NCBI RefSeq assembly: GCF_000250675.2
Contig: NC_018681.1
Coordinates: 3,596,001-3,660,000, forward strand
Direction of reading: 5' to 3'
DNA length: 64,000 nt
Source: Nocardia brasiliensis ATCC 700358
Lineage (GTDB): Bacteria > Actinomycetota > Actinomycetes > Mycobacteriales > Mycobacteriaceae
Position 1 is the stretch's first letter, and every line of letters starts with the position of its first letter. Below, in pieces: positions 53,536-61,892 of the stretch. A model generated the notes under the pieces. The model made no database searches, was not told where the DNA came from, and saw nothing but the letters and a program-made list of their open reading frames with translations. The translations under genes and the position numbers were made by a program.

Positions 53536-54399
53536 TCAGCGGGCGTTGCGGCAGGTCAGCGCGTAGTGCTTGGTCGTGTAGCCCCAGCCCGCGTTGGCGA
53601 TCTCCAGGTAGTGCCGCAGTTTCGCGGACAGTCCCGGCCCGTGCGCGTCGATGCGCGCCGCGGCCGCGTCCACGTTGCCGATCCAGTCGTCGATGGTGCG
53701 GCGGTAGTGGTCGGTGAGGTCGTCCACCGCGACGATCGAGAAGCCCGCGTCCTCGGCGGCGGTCACCAGGTCCGACAGCGGCCGCAGATCACCCCACCCG
53801 AAGATGTCCGCACGGACGAACTCGGTGCCGTCCTTCGTGTCGAAGGCCCGGTGCGCCGCGGCATTTCGGAAGCAGCTCTCCGAGACGTACAGGGTGCCAC
53901 CGCGGCGCAGCACGGCGCGCGCCCGGCGGAAGACCTCGCCGAGATCCGGCATGTGCACGATGGAGCCGAGCAGGGTGACGGCGTCGACGCTGCGGGGCGG
54001 CAGGTCCATTCGCTCGAAATGGCCGACCCTGGTCTGCACGAGTTCGCCGACGCCACGCACGGCGGCCTGTTCCGCGATATAGGCGTGCTGGCGGGGCGCC
54101 GGGCTGACACCCAGTGTGCGGCAACCGAATTCCTCGGCCATGAACAGGATCAGTGAGCCCCAGCCGCATCCGACGTCGAGCAGCTGTTCGCCGCCGCGCA
54201 AGCCGAGCCGGTCGGCGACGAAGTGCAGCTTGTTGCGCTGCGCCTGCTCGAGGGTATCGTTCGCGGCGGTGTAGAGCGCGGAACTGTACTTGCGCAGCGG
54301 ATCCAGGAACTGGCCGAAGATATCCGGATCCAGGTCGTAGTGCTGGTTGGTGTCGGCGGTGCCGGCCTGCGGCGCTACCGGCTGTTCGACGGCGGTCAC
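53536..54399 (-). CDS. Cyclopropane synthase-type SAM methyltransferase
   Basis: 287 aa. NQHYDLDPDIFGQFLDPLRKYSSALYTAANDTLEQAQRNKL resembles the entry region of mycolic acid cyclopropane synthases, then the SAM motif LLDVGCGWGSL (73-83) and GVSPAPRQHAYI. These enzymes add a methyl, methylene or methoxy carbon to a lipid double bond, so it could act on a chain desaturated by a neighbouring enzyme. Small-molecule methyltransferases of the same fold are the alternative. It overlaps the ACP gene by 4 nt. Confidence 0.82.
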   Translation of the reverse strand: MTAVEQPVAPQAGTADTNQHYDLDPDIFGQFLDPLRKYSSALYTAANDTLEQAQRNKLHFVADRLGLRGGEQLLDVGCGWGSLILFMAEEFGCRTLGVSPAPRQHAYIAEQAAVRGVGELVQTRVGHFERMDLPPRSVDAVTLLGSIVHMPDLGEVFRRARAVLRRGGTLYVSESCFRNAAAHRAFDTKDGTEFVRADIFGWGDLRPLSDLVTAAEDAGFSIVAVDDLTDHYRRTIDDWIGNVDAAAARIDAHGPGLSAKLRHYLEIANAGWGYTTKHYALTCRNAR

Positions 54400-54653
54400 G
54401 CCGCGGCCTCGCGCAACGCGTGTTCGACCACCGCGACCACGTCGTGCAAGGTGGACAGCCCGAAGACGTCCTCGTCCTCGAGCTCGATGTCATAGGTCTT
54501 CTCGATCTTGGCGACCATGCGCAGCACCCGCACGGAATCGACGCCCGCCATGCCGCGCAGGTCGAGGTCGGGCCGCAGATCCGTTGCGGCGATGCCGGTT
54601 TCGGCGGCGGCTATCGCGGTGACGGTGGTCAGGATGTCGGCGGGGGCGGTCAT
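54396..54653 (-). CDS. Free-standing acyl carrier protein
   Basis: 85 aa from the ATG at 54653. It is small and acidic, with the phosphopantetheine attachment site GVDSVRVLRMV (Ser40) and the helical pattern of an ACP. Its gene overlaps both neighbours by 4 nt, the thioesterase upstream and the methyltransferase downstream. It likely carries the acyl chain activated by the acyl-AMP ligase. It is not a fatty-acid-synthase ACP by context. Confidence 0.93.
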   Translation of the reverse strand: MTAPADILTTVTAIAAAETGIAATDLRPDLDLRGMAGVDSVRVLRMVAKIEKTYDIELEDEDVFGLSTLHDVVAVVEHALREAAA

Positions 54654-55198
54654 GAGTGAACTCCGTTCGTCGAAAAGGTAGTGGTGGCGGACAGTGCCGC
54701 GGCGAGCACGGCGACCTCGTCGTCGCCGAGGGTGAGCTGGTGGCGCACGTCGTCGAGCGCGAAGGGCTGGTAGGTGGCGGCGGAGGTGGCGCAGACGGCG
54801 CCGTGGCGGTCCAGGATCTCGGCCGAGGCATGGATCGGCCGATCCGGCGCGGACTCGGCCAGCGTTGCGACGCAGGTGTATTCGTGGTCGACCAGCAGGG
54901 GCGTGAGGAACCTGGTGCGCTGGGTGACGGTGAAGGCGGGCTGATTGCGCGCGAGCACGATCAGGTTGCCCATCACCTCGTCGCAGATCACGCCGGTCAA
55001 ACCGCCGTGCACCACACCGGGATACGACTCGAACCGCCGGCCGAGCCGGAACCGGGACTGCAGCCCGTCCGGATGCGGGACGAAGCTCAGTCGCAATCCG
55101 CCGGCGTTGTGCGGCGAGCAGCCGAAGCAGTGATAGTCGGGGATGATCGACCACGGCACCTCGACGGTGTCCGGGCTCGGTGAAACCGGGGCGGCCAT
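54650..55198 (-). CDS. PaaI-type hotdog thioesterase
   Basis: 182 aa. CFGCSPHNAGGLRLSF (a common N-terminal motif of this subgroup) precedes the hotdog core YPGVVHGGLTGVICDEVMGNLI, with HGG and the following acid. The role is probably release of the finished acyl group from the ACP or editing of wrong chains. It lies four bases inside the ACP gene start and 4 bp from the second di-iron gene. Confidence 0.88.
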   Translation of the reverse strand: MAAPVSPSPDTVEVPWSIIPDYHCFGCSPHNAGGLRLSFVPHPDGLQSRFRLGRRFESYPGVVHGGLTGVICDEVMGNLIVLARNQPAFTVTQRTRFLTPLLVDHEYTCVATLAESAPDRPIHASAEILDRHGAVCATSAATYQPFALDDVRHQLTLGDDEVAVLAAALSATTTFSTNGVHS

Positions 55199-55202
55199 CG
55201 CG

Positions 55203-55991
55203 TCAGCCCAGCACGTCGGCGAGCGCGCGGCGCACCTTGGCGTTGCTGGACAGGTCCAGGCCGGTCATGTTCGCGAAGGTGCGACGGACCTTGTCGTGCA
55301 GCACATTCAGCTCGCCCTCGGCCGCCACCTGCTCGAGGAACAGGTCGAAGCCGGTGTCGATGGTCTCGTGGTCGCCGAGTTCGCTGATGCCCGCCTTGAA
55401 GGTGCTCACCGGGTGCTTGATCTTCGCCTCCGAGCTGTAGACGTACAGCGTCTCCAGCACCGAGGGCAGCTCCTCGGGCCGCTGCGCCAGCCGCTTGGTG
55501 GCGTAGTGGATGAACTCGCGCGCGTGCCCGGCCTCGTCGCGACTCGCGTTGAGCAGCAAGCCTTTCAGCACCGGCTCCTGGACCCAGGCCGCGACCGCCC
55601 GGTAGATGTGATTCACCGTGAGTTCGGAGATGATGTTGGTCGCGAGCGTCGCCGACGGGGTGCTGCCCGGCGCGTACGGCTCGCGCATCGAGTCGACCGC
55701 CTTCTCGTCCACGCTCTCACCGATCGCGCCGAGCCAGGACCGGAAGGCGTAGTGGTGCTGCACTTCCTGGTAGCCCCACACCACCGCGAAGGTGGAGAAG
55801 TCGTAGTCGTCCAGGAATTCGTTCATGAAGCCGTGGACGGCGGCGATCACGTTGGACTCGCCCATCGTCGCGCTCTTGGCCAGGGTCACGTATTCGGGAC
55901 GGACCAGCGCGCGGTCGACCGCGTCGAGCTCGAGGTCGGCCAGCTGCCAGTGCAGGCGCTCGTAGTGGCGGAAGACGTCATAGCTGTGCAC
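55203..55991 (-). CDS. Second ferritin-like di-iron protein
   Basis: 262 aa, differing from the 52677-53519 desaturase but with the same ligand spacing: Glu in MGESNVIAAVHGFM, ExxH in YQEVQHHYAF, Glu in SELTVNHIYRAV, and ExxH in RDEAGHAREF. This points to a carboxylate-bridged di-iron oxygenase of the acyl-ACP desaturase/ferritin-like superfamily. It could introduce a second oxidation on the same chain. Specific reaction unknown. Confidence 0.8.
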   Translation of the reverse strand: MHSYDVFRHYERLHWQLADLELDAVDRALVRPEYVTLAKSATMGESNVIAAVHGFMNEFLDDYDFSTFAVVWGYQEVQHHYAFRSWLGAIGESVDEKAVDSMREPYAPGSTPSATLATNIISELTVNHIYRAVAAWVQEPVLKGLLLNASRDEAGHAREFIHYATKRLAQRPEELPSVLETLYVYSSEAKIKHPVSTFKAGISELGDHETIDTGFDLFLEQVAAEGELNVLHDKVRRTFANMTGLDLSSNAKVRRALADVLG

Positions 55992-56039
55992 AGGTGACTC
56001 CTGTTCGTCGGTGCGGGGAGGATGTCTGTGGTGGCGGTG

Positions 56040-57695
56040 TCATCGGGTCGCGGTGATGAGGCCGCGCGCGGCCAGCCGCTGGAGTTTGCCGCTGCTGGTG
56101 CGTGGAATGGTCCGGGGCGCAACGAGGTACACGTCCACCGCGGCGAGCCCGAGCCGGGCCGCGACCCGGGCCCGGATCCGGTCGCCGAGCGCGTCGGCGG
56201 CCGGTCCGGTGAGCTCGGTCTCCGCGATGAGCGCGATCACGTCGGTGCCGTCCGGATCGATGGCGGCGGTGCAGCGGCCCTTGTAGACGCCGTCGAGGTC
56301 GTGCACGGCCGCCTCGACGTCCTGGGCGTAGTAGTTCACGCCGCGCACGGTGATCATGTCCTTGCACCGGCCGGTGACGAAAAGCTCACCGTCGCGCAGA
56401 TATCCGAGATCGCCGGTGCGCAGCCAGCCGTCCGCGGTGTGCAGGCCCGCGACGGTCTCGGGCGCCGCGGTCAGGTAGCCGTCGGTGACCGAGGGACCCT
56501 GGATGAGGATCTCGCCGACGACGCCGTCGGGCAGTTCGCGGTCGCCGGCCGGGTCGACGATGCGCAACCGCAGGCCGGCCACGGCCGACCCGACGGACGC
56601 GACGGCCCGCGCGCCGGGTGCGCGCGAGGAAACCTGTTGTGCCAGAGCGTCGTCGGAGAGCGCCGCGCGATCCACCCAATCGAACACCGGGGCCCGGCCC
56701 AGCGGCGGGAACGCGACCGCGAGGGTGGCCTCGGCCATGCCGTAGACGCCGAACATGGTCGAGGTCGCGAAACCGGCGGGCGCGAACCGGGCGCAGAACG
56801 CGCCGACCACGTCCAGCGAGATCGGCTCGGAACCGTTGAAGGCGATCCGCCAGTGCCGCAGATCGAACTCGGCGACCTGTTCCGGGGGCACCGCGGCGAG
56901 CAGTGCCTCGTAACCGAAGTTCGGCATGGCGGTGATCGTGGTTCCGCTGGCGGCGAATTCGGCCAGCCAGCGCGCGGGGTCCTTGACGAAGGCCACCGGC
57001 GACCAGACATGGGCGGGTATGCCGCGCAGGATCGCCGACAGCGTGCCGAACAGGCCCATATCGTGGAACAGCGGCAGCCAGAAGCCGCCGCGGTCGTCGA
57101 GGCTCAGCGCGATCCCGGTGCGGATCGCGGCCAGGCCGCTGAGCACGTTGCGGTGGGTCAACCGCACGCCCTTGGGTGTCGCGGTGCTGCCGGAGGTGAA
57201 CTGCACGATCGCGAGATCGTCCGAGGTCAGCTCGGGCAGCTCTTCGTCCCCGTCTGCGGCGAACAGCGTTGCGGTGTCGAGTAATTCGACATCGACGGCG
57301 GAGCCGAGCAGGGCGGTCAGATCCGCGAATCGAGGCGATACCAGGATGGTGCGCATGCCCGCCGCCGCGACGATCGCCGCGAGTTTGCGCGGATAGCCGT
57401 CCAGCTGGCGCGTGCCCGCGGGCAGCGGCAGGGGCGTGGCCGCGCCGCCCGCGGCCGCGATGCCGAACAGGCTGACCAGGAACTCGGGAGCGTTGGGGCA
57501 CAGGATGCCCACCGGCTCGCCGCGGGTGATCCCGTGCCGTACGAGCGCGGCGGCGGCCGCCCGGGCGCGCCGGTCGAGTTCGGCGTAGTCCACGGTTTCC
57601 GACACCGACCAGAACGTGGCCGACACCCCGGGGTGCCCCGCCGCGATCTCGGCCAGCGCGCCGTGCAGGGTTTCGACCGATTCCGCAGAATTCAT
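56040..57695 (-). CDS. Fatty acyl-AMP ligase / acyl-CoA synthetase family enzyme
   Basis: 551 aa from the ATG at 57695. Adenylation motifs are complete: the phosphate loop FTSGSTATPKG (166-176), LPLFHDMGLFG, MFGVYGMAEATLAVAFP, WLRTGDLGYLRDGELFVTGR and the C-terminal catalytic Lys537 in SSGKLQR. HDMGLFG and the AEATLAVAFPP core are typical of fatty acyl-AMP ligases, which load acyl groups on an ACP. It starts the minus-strand unit; the ACP at 54396 is the likely acceptor. Confidence 0.9.
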   Translation of the reverse strand: MNSAESVETLHGALAEIAAGHPGVSATFWSVSETVDYAELDRRARAAAAALVRHGITRGEPVGILCPNAPEFLVSLFGIAAAGGAATPLPLPAGTRQLDGYPRKLAAIVAAAGMRTILVSPRFADLTALLGSAVDVELLDTATLFAADGDEELPELTSDDLAIVQFTSGSTATPKGVRLTHRNVLSGLAAIRTGIALSLDDRGGFWLPLFHDMGLFGTLSAILRGIPAHVWSPVAFVKDPARWLAEFAASGTTITAMPNFGYEALLAAVPPEQVAEFDLRHWRIAFNGSEPISLDVVGAFCARFAPAGFATSTMFGVYGMAEATLAVAFPPLGRAPVFDWVDRAALSDDALAQQVSSRAPGARAVASVGSAVAGLRLRIVDPAGDRELPDGVVGEILIQGPSVTDGYLTAAPETVAGLHTADGWLRTGDLGYLRDGELFVTGRCKDMITVRGVNYYAQDVEAAVHDLDGVYKGRCTAAIDPDGTDVIALIAETELTGPAADALGDRIRARVAARLGLAAVDVYLVAPRTIPRTSSGKLQRLAARGLITATR

Positions 57696-57923
57696 GGCTG
57701 CCACGACAACAGCGAATTGTGACGGTCCCTTGAACTGACTGTGAATTGCCGTGTGCGATAAGCAGCGGCGATCAACCAATCGCCGTGCGCGATAAAGGAT
57801 TTCCACTATGGCGCGATAGGAACGGATGATCGCCGCAGCGCGGAAGTGTCGGTGACCACGACGATCCATTACGCATCGCTATTTCGATGGCGCGCCTAAT
57901 TTTCGACAATTCAGGAGTTACCG
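57696..57923. promoter_or_regulatory. Divergent promoter region with repeats
   Basis: The AT-richer gap between the acyl-AMP ligase and the first P450 holds a perfect inverted repeat CGGCGAT-N6-ATCGCCG (57766-57785) and three copies of a GCGATA(A/G) motif: GCCGTGTGCGATAAG (57748-57762), GCCGTGCGCGATAA (57782-57795) and a shorter match near 57811-57819. They are candidate regulator sites for both transcription units. Confidence 0.45.
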
Positions 57924-59162
57924 GTGAGTTCCGAGCATGCGGCGGTCGAGGAATTGACCCCGGTTCAACTGGCGGTGATCGAGAGCGTCGCACCGCATAT
58001 GCGCCACGACCCGTACAGCAGTTACGCGGTGCTGCGCGGCGCCGGACCGTTCGTGCCGGGACCGCACGACATGCACCTGGTGACCGGGCACCACGAAGCA
58101 CAGACGATCATGCAGGATCCGCGCTGGAGTCACGCCGAGGAGCCACAGCTGCTGCACGGCGACAGCGACGTCGAACTGCCCGGCTCGTTTCTCTGGATGG
58201 AGCCGCCGGACCACACCCGGCTGCGCGGCCTGGTGAGCAAGGCGTTCACCGCGCGCACCATCAGCGGCATGCGCGAGCGCGCCGAGCAACTCGTGGCGGA
58301 CCTGATGGACGAGATGCTCGCCGCGCGCGAGGTGGACCTGCTGGACGCGCTGGCGTATCCGCTGCCGCTGACCATGGTGTGTGAACTGCTCGGCGTGCCT
58401 GCCGATGCCCACGAGCACGTGCGGGAGATCTCCACGGCCATTGCCCGCGGCCTCGACCCGGATGTGCTGCTTTCCCCCGACGAATTGGCCGCCCGGACCG
58501 CCGCCGTCTACGCGTTCCTCGACTTCTTCGGTGAGCTGGTGGCGCAGCGGCGCCGGGACCCGCGCGACGATCTGATCACCGCGCTGGTGCAGGCCGACGA
58601 CGCGGGCGCGCGGCTCACCTCGAACGAATTGCTGGGCACGCTGCTGATTCTCGTGGTCGCCGGGCACGAGACGACGGTGAACCTGATCGGCAACGGTGTC
58701 CTCGCGCTCATCCGTAACCCCGGCGAATTCGAGCGGCTGCGCAGCTTTCCCGAGCTGTGCGAGCCCGCCGTGGACGAGGTGCTGCGTTACGACGCACCCG
58801 TGCACCTGACCACCCGGACCGCGCACGACGTGATCACCGTTTCCGGGCGCACTTTCGCGCCGGGCGACGCGGTGATCGTGCTGCTCGCCTCCGCCAACCG
58901 CGACCCGCGGGCCTTTCCCGACGCGGACCGGTTCGATATCGCCCGCTACGCCCGTGGCCGGAAAGCGGAGCGGCACTTGTCCTTCGGGCTCGGGTTGCAC
59001 TACTGCCTCGGCGCACCGCTGGCGCGGCTCGAGATGCAGGTGGTGCTGCGCGCGATCACCGACCGGGTCGATGCGATGACTTTGCTCGAGGAACCGCCGT
59101 ACCGGCCGAACGTGGTCGTGCGCGGCATGTCGCGACTCCGCGTCCGGCTGGACAGCCGATGA
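57924..59162 (+). CDS. Cytochrome P450
   Basis: 412 aa from a GTG after GGAGTTACC. All motifs are intact: AGHETTVN in helix I, the ExxR in VDEVLRYDAP, and heme loop FGLGLHYCLGAPLARLE with Cys361. It closely resembles the P450 at 61893, sharing SFLWMEPPDHTRLR and RWSHAEEP-like stretches, so the two may be paralogs. It heads a + strand unit of three P450s and an FAD enzyme, divergent from the acyl-AMP ligase operon. Confidence 0.92.
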   Translation: MSSEHAAVEELTPVQLAVIESVAPHMRHDPYSSYAVLRGAGPFVPGPHDMHLVTGHHEAQTIMQDPRWSHAEEPQLLHGDSDVELPGSFLWMEPPDHTRLRGLVSKAFTARTISGMRERAEQLVADLMDEMLAAREVDLLDALAYPLPLTMVCELLGVPADAHEHVREISTAIARGLDPDVLLSPDELAARTAAVYAFLDFFGELVAQRRRDPRDDLITALVQADDAGARLTSNELLGTLLILVVAGHETTVNLIGNGVLALIRNPGEFERLRSFPELCEPAVDEVLRYDAPVHLTTRTAHDVITVSGRTFAPGDAVIVLLASANRDPRAFPDADRFDIARYARGRKAERHLSFGLGLHYCLGAPLARLEMQVVLRAITDRVDAMTLLEEPPYRPNVVVRGMSRLRVRLDSR

Positions 59163-59193
59163 CCCTCGCTCGCGCACGGAAACAGGAGCAACC

Positions 59194-60414
59194 ATGAGCA
59201 CAGCCCTCCCCACCGACCTCACCTTCGACGCGTTCGATCCGAGCGAGCGGGTGGACCCCTATCCGGCCTATCGCCGGGTGCGCGACGCGGCGCCGCTGTT
59301 CCCCTACGCCTTCGGTGATGTCCCGGTCACCCTCGTCACCAGATACGACGAGTGCGCGGCCATCCTGACCGGCGCGGACTGGGGGCACGGTTACGCCGCG
59401 GGCATCAGCCCGTTCCGGGACACCACCGCCGCGATCCCCGGCTCGTTCGTGCGGATGGACCCGCCTGAGCACAGTCGCTACCGCAAGCTGGTGGCCAAGG
59501 CGTTCACGCCGCGCATGATGGCCGAGATGGTGCCGCTGGCCGGGCAGGTCGTGGCGGATCTGGTCGCGGCGGCGCTGCGACGGGGCGAACTGGACGTGCT
59601 GAACGGGCTGGCCGTGCCGCTGGCGGTGGCGATGGTCCCGGTGCGGCTGCTCGGCGCGGATCCGGCCGACGGCGCGCTGTTCCGGCAGTGGCAATTGGCG
59701 ATCGCCCGGGGCAGCGACCCGGATTCGCTGCTGGGCGCGGCCGACGTCGAGGAGCGCGGGGCAGCGGCGATGGAGTGCATGGGCTACTTCGGCAGGCTGG
59801 CCCAGCAGAAGAAGGCGAATCCGACGCCGGATCTGCTGAGCGCCTTGGTGTCCGCCGCGGGTGCGGGCCTGATCACCGAGCCCGAGGTGATCGGCATCGC
59901 GCTGCTGACCTTGGTCGCGGGCATGGAGACCTCGATCAACCTGATCGGCAACGGCATGCTCGCGCTGCTGCGCAACCCGGAACAGCTTGCGCTGCTTCGG
60001 GACAACCCCGCACTGATCGGTCCCGCGCTGGAGGAGATGCTGCGCTACGACGCGCCGACTCAGTTCACCATCCGGGTCGCGCTGGCGGATACGACGGTGG
60101 GCGAGCACGAATTCCGGCGCGGTGACGGCGTCGTGGTGCTCACCGCGTCGGCCAGCCGGGACGACCGGGTCTATCCGGACGCGGATGTCTTCGACGTCAC
60201 CCGCTATGCCGGAAACCGGCCCGCGCGTAAGCATCTCGGGTTCAGCCTGGGCATTCACTACTGCGTGGGCGCGCCGCTGGCCCGGATCGAAGCGGAGCAG
60301 GCGATCGGGCGACTGCTGAGCGAGGCACCGGAACTCGCACTGGCCACCGAGTCGATCGAGTATCAGCCGAGCCTGATCCACCGGGGCATCCGCTCGTTGC
60401 CGGTGACGCTGTGA
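59194..60414 (+). CDS. Cytochrome P450
   Basis: 406 aa. The heme loop reads FSLGIHYCVGAPLARIE with Cys357, and the ExxR is in LEEMLRYDAP. Helix I reads VAGMETSIN, so the usual His before Glu is Met and the conserved Thr is Ser; catalysis should remain possible. It is less like the other two P450s than they are like each other. It overlaps the FAD monooxygenase start by 4 nt. Confidence 0.92.
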   Translation: MSTALPTDLTFDAFDPSERVDPYPAYRRVRDAAPLFPYAFGDVPVTLVTRYDECAAILTGADWGHGYAAGISPFRDTTAAIPGSFVRMDPPEHSRYRKLVAKAFTPRMMAEMVPLAGQVVADLVAAALRRGELDVLNGLAVPLAVAMVPVRLLGADPADGALFRQWQLAIARGSDPDSLLGAADVEERGAAAMECMGYFGRLAQQKKANPTPDLLSALVSAAGAGLITEPEVIGIALLTLVAGMETSINLIGNGMLALLRNPEQLALLRDNPALIGPALEEMLRYDAPTQFTIRVALADTTVGEHEFRRGDGVVVLTASASRDDRVYPDADVFDVTRYAGNRPARKHLGFSLGIHYCVGAPLARIEAEQAIGRLLSEAPELALATESIEYQPSLIHRGIRSLPVTL

Positions 60415-61805
60415 ACGCGCGTGGGCACGCCGTCGTGCTGGGCGCCGGAATCGCCGGATTGCTCGCCGCCCGCGTGCTTTCCGAGAATTTCGCGCAGGTC
60501 ACGATCGTCGAGCGCGACGGCGACGCCGACGGTGCGCTGCGGCGTGGGGTGCCGCAGGCGCGGCATCTGCACGGGCTGCTCGATCGCGGGCGGACGATCA
60601 TCGAGCAGCTGTATCCCGGATTCACCAGCGAGATGGCGGCACGGGGCGCGAGTACGGCCGAGGCGCTCGTCGGAACCCGCTGGTATGTCGGCGGATCACG
60701 CGTCGCGCCCGCCTCGACCGGACTGACCTCGGTGATGGCGACCCGGCCACTGCTGGAATCGGTGCTGCGGCAACGGACGCTGGCCGCACCCGGTGTCCGG
60801 CTGTGCGAGGGGACGGCGCGCGGACTGATCGGCGATGCGCGCCGGGTGCGCGCGGTCTCGGTCGCCGGCGCGTACGGCGCACAGGCACAGGACGCGGACC
60901 TGGTCGTCGACGCGACCGGTCGGGGTTCCCGGGCGCCGATGTGGCTCAACGCCATCGGCGCGGACGCGCCGGAGGAAGACCGGCTCGACGTCGACCTCGG
61001 CTACGCCTCACGGATGTTCCGGCGCACGCCCGGCCAATTGGGCGATCACTCGTCGGTGATCATCTCCACCGGATCGAACGGCCGTGGCGGCGGGGCGATC
61101 CGGGTCGAGGGCGATCGCTGGCATGTGACGCTGGCCGGGATGCTGGGCGACCACCCACCGACCGATCCCGCGGGCTTCGCGGCCTTCGCCGCGACGATCG
61201 CGGCCCCGGATATCCACGAACTCGTCACCGGCGCGGAGCCGCTCGACGACGCTGTGCCGCACCGGTTCCGGTCACCGGTGCGGCGCCGGTTCGAGCGGCT
61301 GCACCGAGCCCCGCAGGGGTTCTTGGTGCTGGGCGACGCGCTGTGCAGCTTCAATCCGCTCTACGCCCAAGGTATGGCCGTGGCCGCGCAGCAGGCACTG
61401 GCGCTGCGCGAATGCCTCGGGGCGGGCACGGCCTCCGCGGAACTGCCCGGCCGGTTCTACGCCGCCGCCGCGGGTGTGGTGGACGTGGCCTGGCAACTCG
61501 CGTCCGGTGCGGATCTCGGGCACCCCGGGGTGGTCGGCCCGCGCAGCCCCCGCACTCGCCTCACCAACGCCTATGTATCGCGGGTACAACGCGCGGCGCA
61601 GGTGGACCCCGTGGTCGCGCGCACGTTCCTGCGCGTGGCCAATCTCGTCGAACCGCCTGCGGCACTGCTGCGGCCGCAGCTCGCCGCGCGAGTGCTGTTG
61701 CGCGGCAGGGCAAGCAACGCCGAACCGCAGGTCGCACCCGCGTCGGCGGCCCCGTCCACCGATCTCGTACCGACCGCAGCTACGCAGCCGGCGCAGCTGC
61801 ACTGA
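60411..61805 (+). CDS. FAD-dependent monooxygenase/oxidoreductase
   Basis: 464 aa from a GTG overlapping the P450 stop (GTGA). The FAD-binding VVLGAGIAGLLAARVLSENFAQVTIVERD opens the protein, followed by RRGVPQARHLHGLLDRG, DLVVDATGRGSRAP (the DG-like motif) and FLVLGDALCSFNPLYAQGMAVAAQQAL (GD motif for FAD ribityl). The GVPQ.RH.H motif occurs in a subgroup of aromatic or lipid-type FAD hydroxylases. The C-terminal ~40 residues are Ala/Pro-rich. The substrate is unknown. Confidence 0.88.
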   Translation: MNARGHAVVLGAGIAGLLAARVLSENFAQVTIVERDGDADGALRRGVPQARHLHGLLDRGRTIIEQLYPGFTSEMAARGASTAEALVGTRWYVGGSRVAPASTGLTSVMATRPLLESVLRQRTLAAPGVRLCEGTARGLIGDARRVRAVSVAGAYGAQAQDADLVVDATGRGSRAPMWLNAIGADAPEEDRLDVDLGYASRMFRRTPGQLGDHSSVIISTGSNGRGGGAIRVEGDRWHVTLAGMLGDHPPTDPAGFAAFAATIAAPDIHELVTGAEPLDDAVPHRFRSPVRRRFERLHRAPQGFLVLGDALCSFNPLYAQGMAVAAQQALALRECLGAGTASAELPGRFYAAAAGVVDVAWQLASGADLGHPGVVGPRSPRTRLTNAYVSRVQRAAQVDPVVARTFLRVANLVEPPAALLRPQLAARVLLRGRASNAEPQVAPASAAPSTDLVPTAATQPAQLH

Positions 61806-61892
61806 GCGAACAGCCTTCATCCGCATTCCGAACGTTACCCGCGATCCGGGCCAGGCGTTGCCGCCCGGGGCGCACAGGAGGGACTACTCGAC

